Program-made: the position numbers and the translations under genes
NCBI RefSeq assembly: GCF_009857475.1
Contig: NZ_WWCJ01000013.1
Coordinates: 62,001 to 126,000, forward strand
Source: Pseudoduganella guangdongensis
GTDB lineage: Bacteria > Pseudomonadota > Gammaproteobacteria > Burkholderiales > Burkholderiaceae_D
Length of the DNA: 64,000 nt
Direction of reading: 5' to 3'
Notes under the pieces: generated by a model
The model's input: the letters and a program-made list of their open reading frames with translations, nothing else
The model's database searches: none
Told to the model about the DNA's origin: nothing
Part shown: in pieces, positions 35,951-44,836 of the stretch
How the letters are laid out: each line of letters begins with the position of its first letter
Numbering within the stretch: position 1 is the stretch's first letter

Positions 35951-36070
35951 CTGGGGCGGCTTGCCGAAGTGGTGCTGATCCCGACAATAGTGCTGGGGGC
36001 GGGTTCGCTTGGAGGAATTGGGTTCACAATGCCGATTTTTATTACCAACTTGCTCGTCTGGCTGAAGTTT
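35951..36070 (+). pseudogene. Fragment resembling the C-terminal part of NhaA
   Basis: The frame reads LGRLAEVVLIPTIVLGAGSL then GGIGFTMPIFITNLLVWL. GGIGFTMSLFIANL is a hallmark near the end of NhaA Na+/H+ antiporters. Only about 40 residues survive and no start or upstream membrane segments exist. The remaining bases up to 36305 hold no gene. Confidence 0.6.
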
Positions 36071-36305
36071 AGGGGATCTCCCCTCGCGACAGATCCCAGT
36101 CCTGACACCGTGGATTTCGAGGACGGATCGGTCTCAAGTCACATGGGGCGCCAAAATATCGTACGGCCGCGCTAGCAAACCTATATTGTCCTGATGGGCT
36201 ATGCGTTAGCACGTCATAGCTCACCTTTAACAGTAAGCGTGTGCCGCAGGTGATCTGGTAATGCAATACTTAGCACCTATAAAACCTGTTTGGCAAGGAA
36301 ATGCT

Positions 36306-36725
36306 ATGCGTTCCTACCCGTCTGATAGCCCGCAAGCTGTTTTCCGCTTGCTTGCTTTGACCGTCATAAGCGACGGCGGAGGATCGCCGCCCGAGATTGC
36401 GGCTACTTACCGACTGAGCTTACTCGACTATGCCAGGATTGATGAAGATGTCTTCGATCAGGTCCTCCAGGAGTTGACCGCTGATCTTCCGACCACCGCT
36501 AACGGCTTGGTAAAAGTTGAAGCCGAAATGATCGATCAGTGCATTGGGGAGATCAGGCATCCTGAGCTGCGGCTACGCGTATGGGAGGCGATGTGGGAAC
36601 TGGCATATGCTGACAACAATGTAGCTTATTCAGAAGGCATTTTGCTTCAGAGAGCGGCTGACGTATGGGGCATTGAATTGAATGCCAATGGTAGTGGACG
36701 GATTGTCGGCGCCAACCCCACTTGA
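36306..36725 (+). CDS. TerB-like uncharacterised protein
   Basis: A 139-residue helical protein. Its pattern, FRLLALTVISDGG...PEIAATY near the N-terminus and ELRLRVWEAMWELAYADNNVAYSEGILLQRAADVWGI near the C-terminus in two helices, resembles TerB-like proteins, which carry conserved acidic residues that may bind metal. ATG 36306 has AAGGAA five bases upstream. No partner tellurite-resistance genes lie nearby. Function not established. Confidence 0.7.
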   Translation: MRSYPSDSPQAVFRLLALTVISDGGGSPPEIAATYRLSLLDYARIDEDVFDQVLQELTADLPTTANGLVKVEAEMIDQCIGEIRHPELRLRVWEAMWELAYADNNVAYSEGILLQRAADVWGIELNANGSGRIVGANPT

Positions 36726-36791
36726 CTTGTCCCTCAGCTCGCTATCGCTCAGTGAAGGGCGACCTTCCGCAGAAAGTCCTGGTCGGGGCAA

Positions 36792-36863
36792 TCCTCAGAA
36801 CTGCCATCGCAGAGATGACATCACGCTACCTTCGAATTCCTTCCTGTTTTCTCCAGTTAATGG
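36792..36863. repeat. Dispersed 73-nt repeat, copy B
   Basis: Matches copy A at 33763-33836 in the same orientation, with an identical first 20 bases and about 80 percent identity by eye over the rest. It lies in the 320-bp gap before the outer-membrane barrel gene. Confidence 0.75.
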
Positions 36864-37043
36864 GGGCGGCACGTTCGCTGTCGACTAACATGGATTCCAG
36901 CATCAAGGAAAAGATACTCGGCAGTGGCAGGCTATAGGTCAGTCCAATCGCATGCCCCTTCTCGCTGCATTGCCTGAAACACCAGCTACCAGCCGGCTGC
37001 GGGGGTGCCATATGGGGGCAACCAAGACGAGTAAAATGCTGCC

Positions 37044-38264
37044 ATGACATACCGAATCCTGCCACTGGCCCTGGCTTTGCTGGCCACCGAATCCTATGCC
37101 GCCGAATTGCACGGCTCGCTCGATCTGCGCGCCGGGCATTCCAATGCGGGGCGCAGCTTCCTGGATGGCGGCATGGGCAAGACGCGCTATGACACCGCGG
37201 CGCCAGCCCTGAGCATCGGGCAGGCGGTGCTGCGCGCGGAGTTCGATGTGCTCGATACCGTCAGTGCTGGCGTGGAGTTGAGTGGCGATGACCGGCACCA
37301 CAATGTAGTCGACATGCGCGAAGCTTGGTTCGTCTGGAGCCCGGTTCCGGCCGGCGCGTGGAAGATGCGCGTCAAGGCGGGGTATTTTTTCCCGCCTACG
37401 AGCGTCGAAATCGACTACGAAGGCCTGGGCTGGACGCCAACGCGCACCATTTCCAGCGCGGCCATCAACAGCTGGATTGGCGAGGAGCTGCGCACCAATG
37501 GCGTGGAGTGGAGCGCGCGCCGGATGGGGCGCCATGTCGATGCGCCGTATGACGTCGGCGTGGTCGCGGCTGTCTTCACCGGCAACGATCCGGCCGGCAC
37601 CTTGCTGGCCTGGCGTGGCTGGTCAATCAGCGACCGCATCGCTGGACGCAACGAGGCGCTGCAACTGGCCGATCTGCCGGTGTACCGGGCTGATGGCGCC
37701 ATTCCGCGCCAGTCGCGCACCATCCATCCGTTCCGCGAAATCGACGGCCGGCCCGGCTACTATGTGGGCACCAACCTGCGGTCTGGGCCAGGACTGGAGT
37801 TGGCGGCGCTCCATTACGATAACCGTGCCAATCCGCTGGCGGTGCAGGGCGGTCAGTATGGATGGCGGACGCGTTTTCATCATGCCAGTCTGGCCTGGCG
37901 TCCCGCGCCGGGCTGGGAATTGCTGGCGCAGGCCATGCGCGGCGATACGCTGATGGGAGCCAATGGCGTCGCACTCGATTTTCGCGCCTGGTATGCCCTG
38001 GCCAGCCGCCGCATCGGCCGCGCCACGCTGGCGCTGCGCTACGATCGGTTCAGCACCAGTGAACACGATATCCTGCCCGATGATCCGAACAATGAGCGCG
38101 GCCATGCGCTGGCGCTGGCCTACCGGCTGCCGCTGGCCGACGGCTGGACTCTGATGTTCGAATCCTTGTTCGTGCGCAGTGATCGCTCCGCTCGAGACTT
38201 GATTGGCGAACCGCAGCACCAGGCCGAACGTAGTCTGTTGGCGTCCCTGCGCTGGCAGTTCTGA
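37044..38264 (+). CDS. Outer-membrane beta-barrel protein, porin-like
   Basis: A 406-residue protein with a cleavable signal peptide (ILPLALALLATESYA, cleavage near AAELHG). The rest is rich in alternating hydrophobic strands with aromatic girdle residues and ends RSLLASLRWQF; a terminal aromatic residue is the usual sign of an outer-membrane barrel. Repeated strand pieces such as FDVLDTVSAGVELSGDD and GWELLAQAMRGDTLMG support this. No specific family assigned; it resembles porins of unknown selectivity. A fragment of a paralogue lies at 33933-34040. Confidence 0.8.
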   Translation: MTYRILPLALALLATESYAAELHGSLDLRAGHSNAGRSFLDGGMGKTRYDTAAPALSIGQAVLRAEFDVLDTVSAGVELSGDDRHHNVVDMREAWFVWSPVPAGAWKMRVKAGYFFPPTSVEIDYEGLGWTPTRTISSAAINSWIGEELRTNGVEWSARRMGRHVDAPYDVGVVAAVFTGNDPAGTLLAWRGWSISDRIAGRNEALQLADLPVYRADGAIPRQSRTIHPFREIDGRPGYYVGTNLRSGPGLELAALHYDNRANPLAVQGGQYGWRTRFHHASLAWRPAPGWELLAQAMRGDTLMGANGVALDFRAWYALASRRIGRATLALRYDRFSTSEHDILPDDPNNERGHALALAYRLPLADGWTLMFESLFVRSDRSARDLIGEPQHQAERSLLASLRWQF

Positions 38265-38392
38265 CGACCGGTGGCGGTCGAGGCGGCCTATTTCGACTGC
38301 ATTAGCCGCGCCAGCGGTTGTTGGAGGGTGCTCGCCTCGGAAATGGAAACCGGCCTGTTGCAGGAGGTTTGTCACCCCTAAACATTGCCCGC

Positions 38393-38444
38393 TTGACAAT
38401 GCTGGAGAGGAGCAATACTATGACATTAGGATGATTGTCCTAAT
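38393..38444 (+). promoter_or_regulatory. Promoter and operator of the TetR-YciI-Tag operon
   Basis: TTGACA (38393-38398) and TACTAT (38415-38420) are 16 bp apart. Directly downstream is a perfect 8-bp inverted repeat, CATTAGGA (38423-38430) and TCCTAATG (38437-38444), 6-bp spacer, covering the expected start of transcription. This is a typical layout for TetR autorepression. Confidence 0.72.
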
Positions 38445-38473
38445 GGTTGAACTCAATATTCAAAGACTTTGCG

Positions 38474-39049
38474 ATGAGTGGAAGTGGAACACGTGAACGT
38501 ATTGTTGACGCTGCCAATGCCCTGTTCTATCAACTGGGCTTTGAGCAGACCTCGTTCACGCATATCGCCGAGGCAGTAGGCATCACGCGCGGCAATTTCT
38601 ACTATCACTTCAAGTTAAAAGACGAGATTCTGGATGCGGTGATCGCCTCACGGTTCAGCGCGACCGAAGCAATGCTTGAGCTCTGGGAGCAGGTGAGCGA
38701 CAGCCCGGAGGGCAGGCTATGCTGCTTTGCCGAAATGCTCATGGTGAACCGCGTGAAGATCAGGGGCTACGGTTGTCCGGTTGGGACGCTCAGTACGGAA
38801 TTGGCGAAGCTGGATCATCCATCGCGGCACGGAGCCAATGAGATCTTTTCTCTCTTTCGCATCTGGCTGCGTAGACAGTTCGAGTTGGCGGGACGGTCCG
38901 GCGATGCAGATGATTTGGCGATGCATCTGCTGGCCCGCAGCCAGGGTGTTGCCACGCTAGCACATGCGTTTCAAGACGAAGAGTTCATCCGCAAGGAGGT
39001 CAAAACGATGCGTGAGTGGATAAAGGGAGTTTGCACATGTTCATCATAA
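38474..39049 (+). CDS. TetR-family transcriptional regulator
   Basis: A 191-residue TetR protein. N-terminal HTH: TRERIVDAANALFYQLGFEQTSFTHIAEAVGITRGNFYYHFKLK in its usual form. The C-terminal ligand domain (about 60-190) contains several Cys and Leu residues (EGRLCCFAEML). ATG 38474 follows a promoter with a perfect operator at 38423-38444, which supports autoregulation. It is followed by a YCII-like gene (13-bp overlap) and tag (4-bp overlap). The operon thus couples a ligand-sensing repressor with a DNA repair glycosylase. Inducer unknown. Confidence 0.9.
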   Translation: MSGSGTRERIVDAANALFYQLGFEQTSFTHIAEAVGITRGNFYYHFKLKDEILDAVIASRFSATEAMLELWEQVSDSPEGRLCCFAEMLMVNRVKIRGYGCPVGTLSTELAKLDHPSRHGANEIFSLFRIWLRRQFELAGRSGDADDLAMHLLARSQGVATLAHAFQDEEFIRKEVKTMREWIKGVCTCSS

Positions 39050-39336
39050 CTCTGCGCTTTTCACACAATAGAGGCCTGGCGGCCCAGCACATGGACGCAC
39101 ACAAGGCTTGGATACGACGAGGCGTGGAAGACGGCGTGTTTCTGCTAGTGGGCAGTCTGCAGCCGAATTCCGGCGGCGCCATTATTGCCCACAACATTTC
39201 GTTGCCTTCCCTGCGTGAGCGCGTAGCGCAGGATCCATTTGTTATAGAAGGAATTGTCGCGGCCGAGATACTGGAAATCGCGCCTTCGCTGACAGATGCC
39301 CGTCTTGCCTTCCTGAAGGCCGAGGCGCCAGCATGA
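39037..39336 (+). CDS. YciI-like protein
   Basis: A 99-residue YCII-related protein: FIITLRFSHNRGLAAQHMDAHKAWI, followed by GVFLLVGSLQPNSGGAIIA and DPFVIEGIVAAEILEI, the ferredoxin-like dimeric fold. Conserved His and Asp (HMDAH) form the putative active-site pair of the family. GGGAG lies seven bases before ATG 39037. It overlaps both neighbours. Enzymatic role unknown. Confidence 0.85.
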   Translation: MFIITLRFSHNRGLAAQHMDAHKAWIRRGVEDGVFLLVGSLQPNSGGAIIAHNISLPSLRERVAQDPFVIEGIVAAEILEIAPSLTDARLAFLKAEAPA

Positions 39337-39938
39337 CGGCACTGGTGGAAGGACCCGATGGTGGCGCACGGTGTCGATGGTGTGCGGCGGCGCCGGAATT
39401 CCTACATTATCACGATTCCGAATGGGGCTATCCGGTCACGGACGATGCTCGCCTGTTTGAAAAGCTCTGCCTTGAAGGCTTTCAATCAGGATTAAGCTGG
39501 CGAACCATTCTGGCTAAAAGGGAAAACTTCCGGCGCGCATTCCATAACTTTGATATTAAGCGCGTCGCACGATTTACTGAAAGGGATGTCGAGCGATTGC
39601 TGCAGGATGAGGGCATCGTGCGCCATCGCGGTAAGATCGAAGCGGTTGTCAACAACGCCAAGCGCGCCCAAGAATTGATTGCCAGAGAGGGCTCGCTGGC
39701 ACGATTCATCTGGAAGTTTGAGCCGCGACCAGAAGCCTTAGCGCCGCCGCAAACAGTGTCAACTTCCGTGGAAGCCACTGCACTGTCCAAAGAATTGAAG
39801 AAGCTTGGCTGGAAGTTTGTCGGGCCCACCACCGTGTATGCGTTTATGCAGGCAATGGGGTTGATTAACGATCACGTTGAGGGCTGCGTGATTCGCGAGC
39901 GTGCCGAGCATGCACGGTCAAAGCTAAAGCGCGCATGA
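39333..39938 (+). CDS. tag: DNA-3-methyladenine glycosylase I
   Basis: A 201-residue Tag glycosylase that removes 3-methyladenine from alkylated DNA. Signature residues: CRWCAAAPEFLHYHDSEWGYPV (zinc Cys and His ligands), FEKLCLEGFQSGLSW, the helix-hairpin region EGIVRHRGKIEAVVNNAK, and the C-terminal zinc ligands in LINDHVEGCVIRER. The ATG overlaps the TGA of the yciI-like gene (ATGA). Co-transcription with a TetR regulator suggests chemical induction rather than the Ada system. Confidence 0.95.
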   Translation: MTALVEGPDGGARCRWCAAAPEFLHYHDSEWGYPVTDDARLFEKLCLEGFQSGLSWRTILAKRENFRRAFHNFDIKRVARFTERDVERLLQDEGIVRHRGKIEAVVNNAKRAQELIAREGSLARFIWKFEPRPEALAPPQTVSTSVEATALSKELKKLGWKFVGPTTVYAFMQAMGLINDHVEGCVIRERAEHARSKLKRA

Positions 39939-40151
39939 GTGTGTGATCACGGCGTCGTCGATGCCGGAGGATTCCGTGTAGCGCGAATGCCCTTAACGAC
40001 AGGCGATTCCAGTATCCGCACCAAGCGCTTGGACGGGGGCATACTATCGGTGACCGCGCGACCGTCGGCCAATTGGGCAGCAAGCGCCTGACTCCAGGGG
40101 CTTCTTCTTCCCTGATCCTGATCAGGGGCGGCTCCTTGGCGTTGGCAGTGC

Positions 40152-41540
40152 CTACGGACTGCCCCAGCCGCCGGCCAGCGCCTTATAGACCGTCACCAGC
40201 GAACCGGCCGCATTGGTTTGCGCCTGCGCCAGCCGGTCCCGCGCCGACAGGAGCTCGCGTTCCGCGTCCAGCACTACAAGGAAGTCGGTCGAGCCAACGG
40301 CAAACCGTTCACGTGCTATGACGGATGCTTTTTCCGACGCCGCAACTGCGTCGTACAGCAGTGCAGCTTGCTGCTGCGCCCGTGTGTAAGTGATGAAGGC
40401 GCCTTCGGTTTCCTCCAGCGCCGCCAGCACAGCGCGTTCGTACTGCGCTGCGGCGGCGTCGAGCCGAGCATCGGAGGCCGCGATGCGGGCGCGAATGCGG
40501 CCAAAATCGAGCAAATTCCAGGCCAGTTGTGCGCCCAGGTTATAGGCGTAGGACGCTCCGTCACCGATATCCCCGGCGCGTGCGGCGTTCTGCCCCAGGC
40601 TCCCGCCAAGGGTGATGGTTGGGAACCAGGCGCTGCGCGCGACGCCTGCATTCGCAGCGGCGGCGGCCAACTGGGCTTCTGCCACCTGAACATCCGGCCG
40701 ACGCCGCAACAGGTTTTCCGGTGTTCCAATGCCGCCGATATCGATTGGTTTAATTCCCGGCAATGGCCGCGTATCCTGCAATTCCGCATCGAGTCCGGTT
40801 GGCGCCAGCCCGCACAGGACGGCGAGGCGGTAACGGGTACGGGCCAGCGCCGACTCGATTGCGGGCACCGAGGCGGCGGTGGAATTGACCAGGGATCGGG
40901 CACGCTCGCTGTCAAGTGCGGTTCCTCGTCCCACACCTTCCCGTGCCTCGACCAGTTGAAGGGCGGCGCGCTGGGTTTCCAGCGAGGCCAGGGCGACCCG
41001 CAACTGTTCTTGCAGTCCGCGCAGGTTGAAGTAGTTGCGCGCGACTTCGGCGGCAATACTTAGCTGGGCTGCGCGGTGGCCCGCTTCGCCGGCCAGGACT
41101 CCTGCCTGGGCCGCACGACGCGCGTCGCTTAAACGGCCAAATACATCGACTTCCCACAGGACGTCCAGGCCCACAGAGAAGGCGTTGTCTGTCTTCGGTA
41201 CGCCATTGCTGTCCTTGGCGCGCACCCGTGCGGCGCCAGCCGCAAGGTTGACGGTGGGCCACAGGTCGGCATCGGCAAAGCGTCCGATCGCGCGCGACTC
41301 GGCCAGGCTGGCGGCAGCGATGCGCACATCGGTATTGGCGAGTAACGCCCGCTCCACCAGCGAGGAGAGCTTGTCATCGTCGAAGCGTTGCCAGAAGCGC
41401 GCCACCGGTTCGGTGTCGGCTGCCAGCTCGGGCGCATTCGTAAACATCGTCTGCGGCGGCGGCTGATAGCGCTTGGTGAGCGGCGCATGCGAGCAGGCGC
41501 ATAGCGCCATCAATGCGAGCAGGGGGAGGGCGCTTCTCAT
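40152..41540 (-). CDS. RND efflux outer-membrane factor lipoprotein (NodT/OprM family)
   Basis: A 462-residue outer-membrane channel. The lipobox LMALCAC puts the lipidated Cys near residue 14-16. Two repeated helical OEP domains follow, with ATDLWPTVNLAAGAARV-like and ASAWFPTITLGGSLGQ segments, and NLAWNLLDFGRIRARI near residue 350. It forms the exit duct of the tripartite pump. The start overlaps the end of the RND gene by 4 nt, so it is the third gene of the operon. Confidence 0.93.
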   Translation of the reverse strand: MRSALPLLALMALCACSHAPLTKRYQPPPQTMFTNAPELAADTEPVARFWQRFDDDKLSSLVERALLANTDVRIAAASLAESRAIGRFADADLWPTVNLAAGAARVRAKDSNGVPKTDNAFSVGLDVLWEVDVFGRLSDARRAAQAGVLAGEAGHRAAQLSIAAEVARNYFNLRGLQEQLRVALASLETQRAALQLVEAREGVGRGTALDSERARSLVNSTAASVPAIESALARTRYRLAVLCGLAPTGLDAELQDTRPLPGIKPIDIGGIGTPENLLRRRPDVQVAEAQLAAAAANAGVARSAWFPTITLGGSLGQNAARAGDIGDGASYAYNLGAQLAWNLLDFGRIRARIAASDARLDAAAAQYERAVLAALEETEGAFITYTRAQQQAALLYDAVAASEKASVIARERFAVGSTDFLVVLDAERELLSARDRLAQAQTNAAGSLVTVYKALAGGWGSP

Positions 41541-44500
41541 GATTTCCCCTTTGGCGGCGTGTCGGCATCGTCGATGCCGGGATGGAAGGCGTGCGCACTG
41601 GCATCGACCGTCCGGCGCAGTTCCGCCGCGTGCTCGCGGCGCTTCTCGGTACTCTTGCGCACCATGCTGTAAAACACCGGCGTCAGGAAGATGCCGAACA
41701 AGGTCACGCCGACCATGCCGGAGAATACCGCGATGCCCATGGCCCGCCGCATTTCGCTGCCGGCGCCGCTGCCTAGTATCAGCGGAATGACACCAGCGCA
41801 GAAGGCAATGGATGTCATCAGGATGGGCCGCAGGCGCAGGCGGCAGGCCTCCAGCACGGCTTCAATCATGGACATGCCGCGCTCTTCCAGTTCTTTGGCA
41901 AATTCGACGATCAGGATGGCGTTTTTGCAGGCCAAGCCGACCAGCACCACCAAGGCCACCTGGGTGAAGATGTTCAAGTCGCCGGTTTGACGGAACGGCG
42001 GCAGGTGCGACAGCCACACGCCGAACAGCGCGCACAGGATGCACATCGGTACGATCAGGATGATCGCCAACGGCAGGCTCCAGCTCTCGTATTGCGCCGT
42101 CAGCACCAGCACCACCAGCACCACCGAGACGAACAGCACCGCCGCCAGGGTGGGAATCTTGATGCCGGAACCCGGCAATGTGATGTCGCGTGTCAAGCGA
42201 TCCTGGTAGGTAAGGTCGGTCCACTCGTAACCCATGCCACGGGGCAGGCCCTGCACCATTTTCTCGATCTCGGCCTCGGCCTGGCCGCTTGAGAATCCCG
42301 GCTTGGGCGCCCCGTTGATATCGGCGGCAGGGAAGCCGTTATAGCGCGTCACCCTGGTCGGACCAAAAGTCGGCTGGATCTGCATCACCGCGCCCAGTTG
42401 CACCATCTGGCCAGCGTCGTTGCGTGTTTCGAGCCGCACGATATTGTCCGCATTGGCGCGGTAGGGCGCATCGGCTTGTACCACGACCTGGTAGGTCTTG
42501 CCGAAACGGGTGAAGTCGTTCACGTACAAGGAGCCAAGGTTAATCTGCAGCGTGTCGTAGATCGATTGCAGGGGCAGCCCCATTTGCTTGGCCTTGGTGC
42601 GGTCCACATCGGCAAACAGCTGCGGCACATTGATGTCGTAGGTGGAGTAGGGTGTCGCGATGGTTGACTTCGGGTTGCCGTAGATCGGCCCCAGGATGCC
42701 CCATACGCTGCCATACAGCGCTTGCTCGCCCTGGCTGCTGCGGTCCTGCACCATCAGCTTGAAGCCGCCGGCCGCGCCCAGGCCGTCCACGGCCGGTGGC
42801 GGTACCACGAAGATGCGCGCCCCCTGCAGCTGCTGCATCGCCCCATTGACCTTGCCAAGGATGGCGTCCTTGGAGAGCTCGGCGGATGTGCGGTCTTCGA
42901 AGGGTTTTAGCCCAAAGAAGACAATGCCCTCATTGGGGGCGGCGGAGAAACCTGCGATGGATAACCCCGGGAAACCGATCGAATCCTGGATTCCCGGCAC
43001 CTTGAGTGCAATGTCACTCATGTCCCGAATCACCTTTTCCGTGCGGTCCAATGTGGCGCCGGCAGGAAGCTGCGCCACCCCGATCAGGTATTGCTTGTCC
43101 GGCGCCGGGACAAAGCCGCTCGGAATGGCGCCGAACATCACGGCCGTCAATGCCAGCAGGACGCCGTACACTGCGAGGGCCGCCGTCTTGCGCTTGAGGA
43201 TACCGTCAACACCACGGCTGTACTTTTTGCTCTGGCGCTGGAAGAAGCAATTGAACCAATGGAAAAAGCGCCCGAAGAGCCGATCCATCCAGATCATCAG
43301 TTTGTCCTTGGGCGCATCGTGCGGCCGCAGCAGCAGCGCGGCCAGGGCGGGGGACAGGGTGAGCGAGTTGATCGCCGAGATAACGGTCGAGATGGCGATG
43401 GTGACGGCGAACTGTTTGTAGAACTGCCCCGACAGGCCTGGCACGAACGCCAGGGGAATGAACACCGCACACAGCACCAGTGCAATGGCCACAATTGGTC
43501 CGCTTACTTCGCTCATCGCCTTGTGGGTTGCCGCGTGCGGCGTCAGGCCGTCTTCGATATTGCGCTCGACGTTTTCCACCACGACGATCGCATCATCGAC
43601 CACGATACCGATGGCCAGGACCAGGCCGAACAAGGTCAGCGTGTTGATCGAATAGCCCAGGAGCAGCAGGACGCCAAAGGTACCGACAATCGACACCGGC
43701 ACGGCCAGCAGCGGAATGACCGAGGCGCGCCAGGTCTGCAGGAATATGATCACGACCAGGACCACCAGCAGGACAGCCTCAATCAGCGTTTGCACCACCT
43801 TTTCAATGGAGGTCTGGACGAATCGGGTGGGGTCGTAGACGATATTGAAGTCGACACCCTGCGGGAACCCTTGCTTCAGGCGCGCCATGGTGGCGCGCAC
43901 ATTGTCGGACAGTGCCAGCGCATTGGAGCCGGGCGACTGGAAGATGCCGATGGCCACCGCCTCCTTATTGTTCAGAAGGCTGCGCAGGGCAAAAGTGCTG
44001 GCGCTCATTTCGACCCGTCCGACATCCTTGACCCGGACCACGGCACCGGTGCGGGTATCGCTGCGGATGATGATGTTGGCAAAATCCTCTTCCTTGACCA
44101 GGCGCCCCTGGGCGTTGATCGCCAACTGGAATTCCGTGTTGTTGACGGCCGGCGGTGAACCAACCACCCCCGCCGCTACCTGCGAGTTCTGCTCACGGAT
44201 CGCTTGCACGACATCGCCGGCGGTCATGCTGCGCGAGGCCAGCTTCTGTGGATCGAGCCAGATGCGCATGGCGTAATCGCCGCCGCCAAAGAACAGGACC
44301 GAACCCATGCCGGGAATGCGCAGCAGCTCATCCCGCACATACAGGTTGGCGTAGTTGCGCAGGTAAAGCGTATCGTGGCTATTCTGGGGGCTGACCATGT
44401 GCACCACCATCGTCAGGCTCGACGACTGCTTCTCGGTCGTCACGCCGATCTGGCGCACGATTTCGGGCAAGCGGGGCAGGGCGCGGTTGATTCTGTTCTG

Positions 44501-44827
44501 GACTGCGGTTTCCGCCTGCTCAGGAACGGTGCCGATTTTGAAGGTCACCGTGATGCTCATGCTGCCGTCGGCGGTGGCCTGGCTCTGGAAGTACAACACG
44601 TTTTCCAGGCCATTGATCTGCTCTTCCAGCGGCGCCGCCACGGTTTCCGAGATCACGCGTGGATTGGCGCCTGGGAACTGGGCCCGCACCACGATCTGCG
44701 GCGGCGCCACCTCGGGATACTCTGAAACCGGCAGCTGGAAGATTGCCAGCAAACCGGTCAGGAAAATGAAGACCGAGATGACCGTCGCAAGGCGGGGGTG
44801 CTCAATGAAATGCTTGGAGAAGTCCAT
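41537..44827 (-). CDS. RND-family multidrug efflux permease (MexF/OqxB type)
   Basis: A 1096-residue inner-membrane HAE1 RND pump. N-terminus MDFSKHFIEHPRLATVISVF; porter motif LENVLYFQSQATADGSMSITV; proton-relay residues in helix IV (AIGIVVDDAIVVVENVERN, with the Asp-Asp pair); second half LVVLVGLACKNAILIVEFAKEL. The N-terminal and internal sequence fits the MexF/OqxB/BpeF branch, whose substrates include chloramphenicol, fluoroquinolones and trimethoprim. It takes drugs from the periplasm using the proton gradient. The C-terminal tail of about 50 residues is charged and His-containing. The adaptor gene ends 9 bp upstream. Confidence 0.95.
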   Translation of the reverse strand: MDFSKHFIEHPRLATVISVFIFLTGLLAIFQLPVSEYPEVAPPQIVVRAQFPGANPRVISETVAAPLEEQINGLENVLYFQSQATADGSMSITVTFKIGTVPEQAETAVQNRINRALPRLPEIVRQIGVTTEKQSSSLTMVVHMVSPQNSHDTLYLRNYANLYVRDELLRIPGMGSVLFFGGGDYAMRIWLDPQKLASRSMTAGDVVQAIREQNSQVAAGVVGSPPAVNNTEFQLAINAQGRLVKEEDFANIIIRSDTRTGAVVRVKDVGRVEMSASTFALRSLLNNKEAVAIGIFQSPGSNALALSDNVRATMARLKQGFPQGVDFNIVYDPTRFVQTSIEKVVQTLIEAVLLVVLVVIIFLQTWRASVIPLLAVPVSIVGTFGVLLLLGYSINTLTLFGLVLAIGIVVDDAIVVVENVERNIEDGLTPHAATHKAMSEVSGPIVAIALVLCAVFIPLAFVPGLSGQFYKQFAVTIAISTVISAINSLTLSPALAALLLRPHDAPKDKLMIWMDRLFGRFFHWFNCFFQRQSKKYSRGVDGILKRKTAALAVYGVLLALTAVMFGAIPSGFVPAPDKQYLIGVAQLPAGATLDRTEKVIRDMSDIALKVPGIQDSIGFPGLSIAGFSAAPNEGIVFFGLKPFEDRTSAELSKDAILGKVNGAMQQLQGARIFVVPPPAVDGLGAAGGFKLMVQDRSSQGEQALYGSVWGILGPIYGNPKSTIATPYSTYDINVPQLFADVDRTKAKQMGLPLQSIYDTLQINLGSLYVNDFTRFGKTYQVVVQADAPYRANADNIVRLETRNDAGQMVQLGAVMQIQPTFGPTRVTRYNGFPAADINGAPKPGFSSGQAEAEIEKMVQGLPRGMGYEWTDLTYQDRLTRDITLPGSGIKIPTLAAVLFVSVVLVVLVLTAQYESWSLPLAIILIVPMCILCALFGVWLSHLPPFRQTGDLNIFTQVALVVLVGLACKNAILIVEFAKELEERGMSMIEAVLEACRLRLRPILMTSIAFCAGVIPLILGSGAGSEMRRAMGIAVFSGMVGVTLFGIFLTPVFYSMVRKSTEKRREHAAELRRTVDASAHAFHPGIDDADTPPKGKS

Positions 44828-44836
44828 GGCTTCTCC

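Noticed and set aside
35912-36175. Plus-strand frame as an intact 87-residue protein
   Set aside because: Only the NhaA-like middle resembles a protein family; ends are unrelated, so I treat it as a fragment.
40110-40127. CCCTGAT-CCTG-ATCAGGG hairpin as terminator of the efflux operon
   Set aside because: The stem is perfect, but on the minus strand no T-rich tail follows and it lies close after the stop; left as unproven.
43091-44158. 355-codon plus-strand frame opposite the RND pump
   Set aside because: Complement of the pump's coding frame with no family resemblance.
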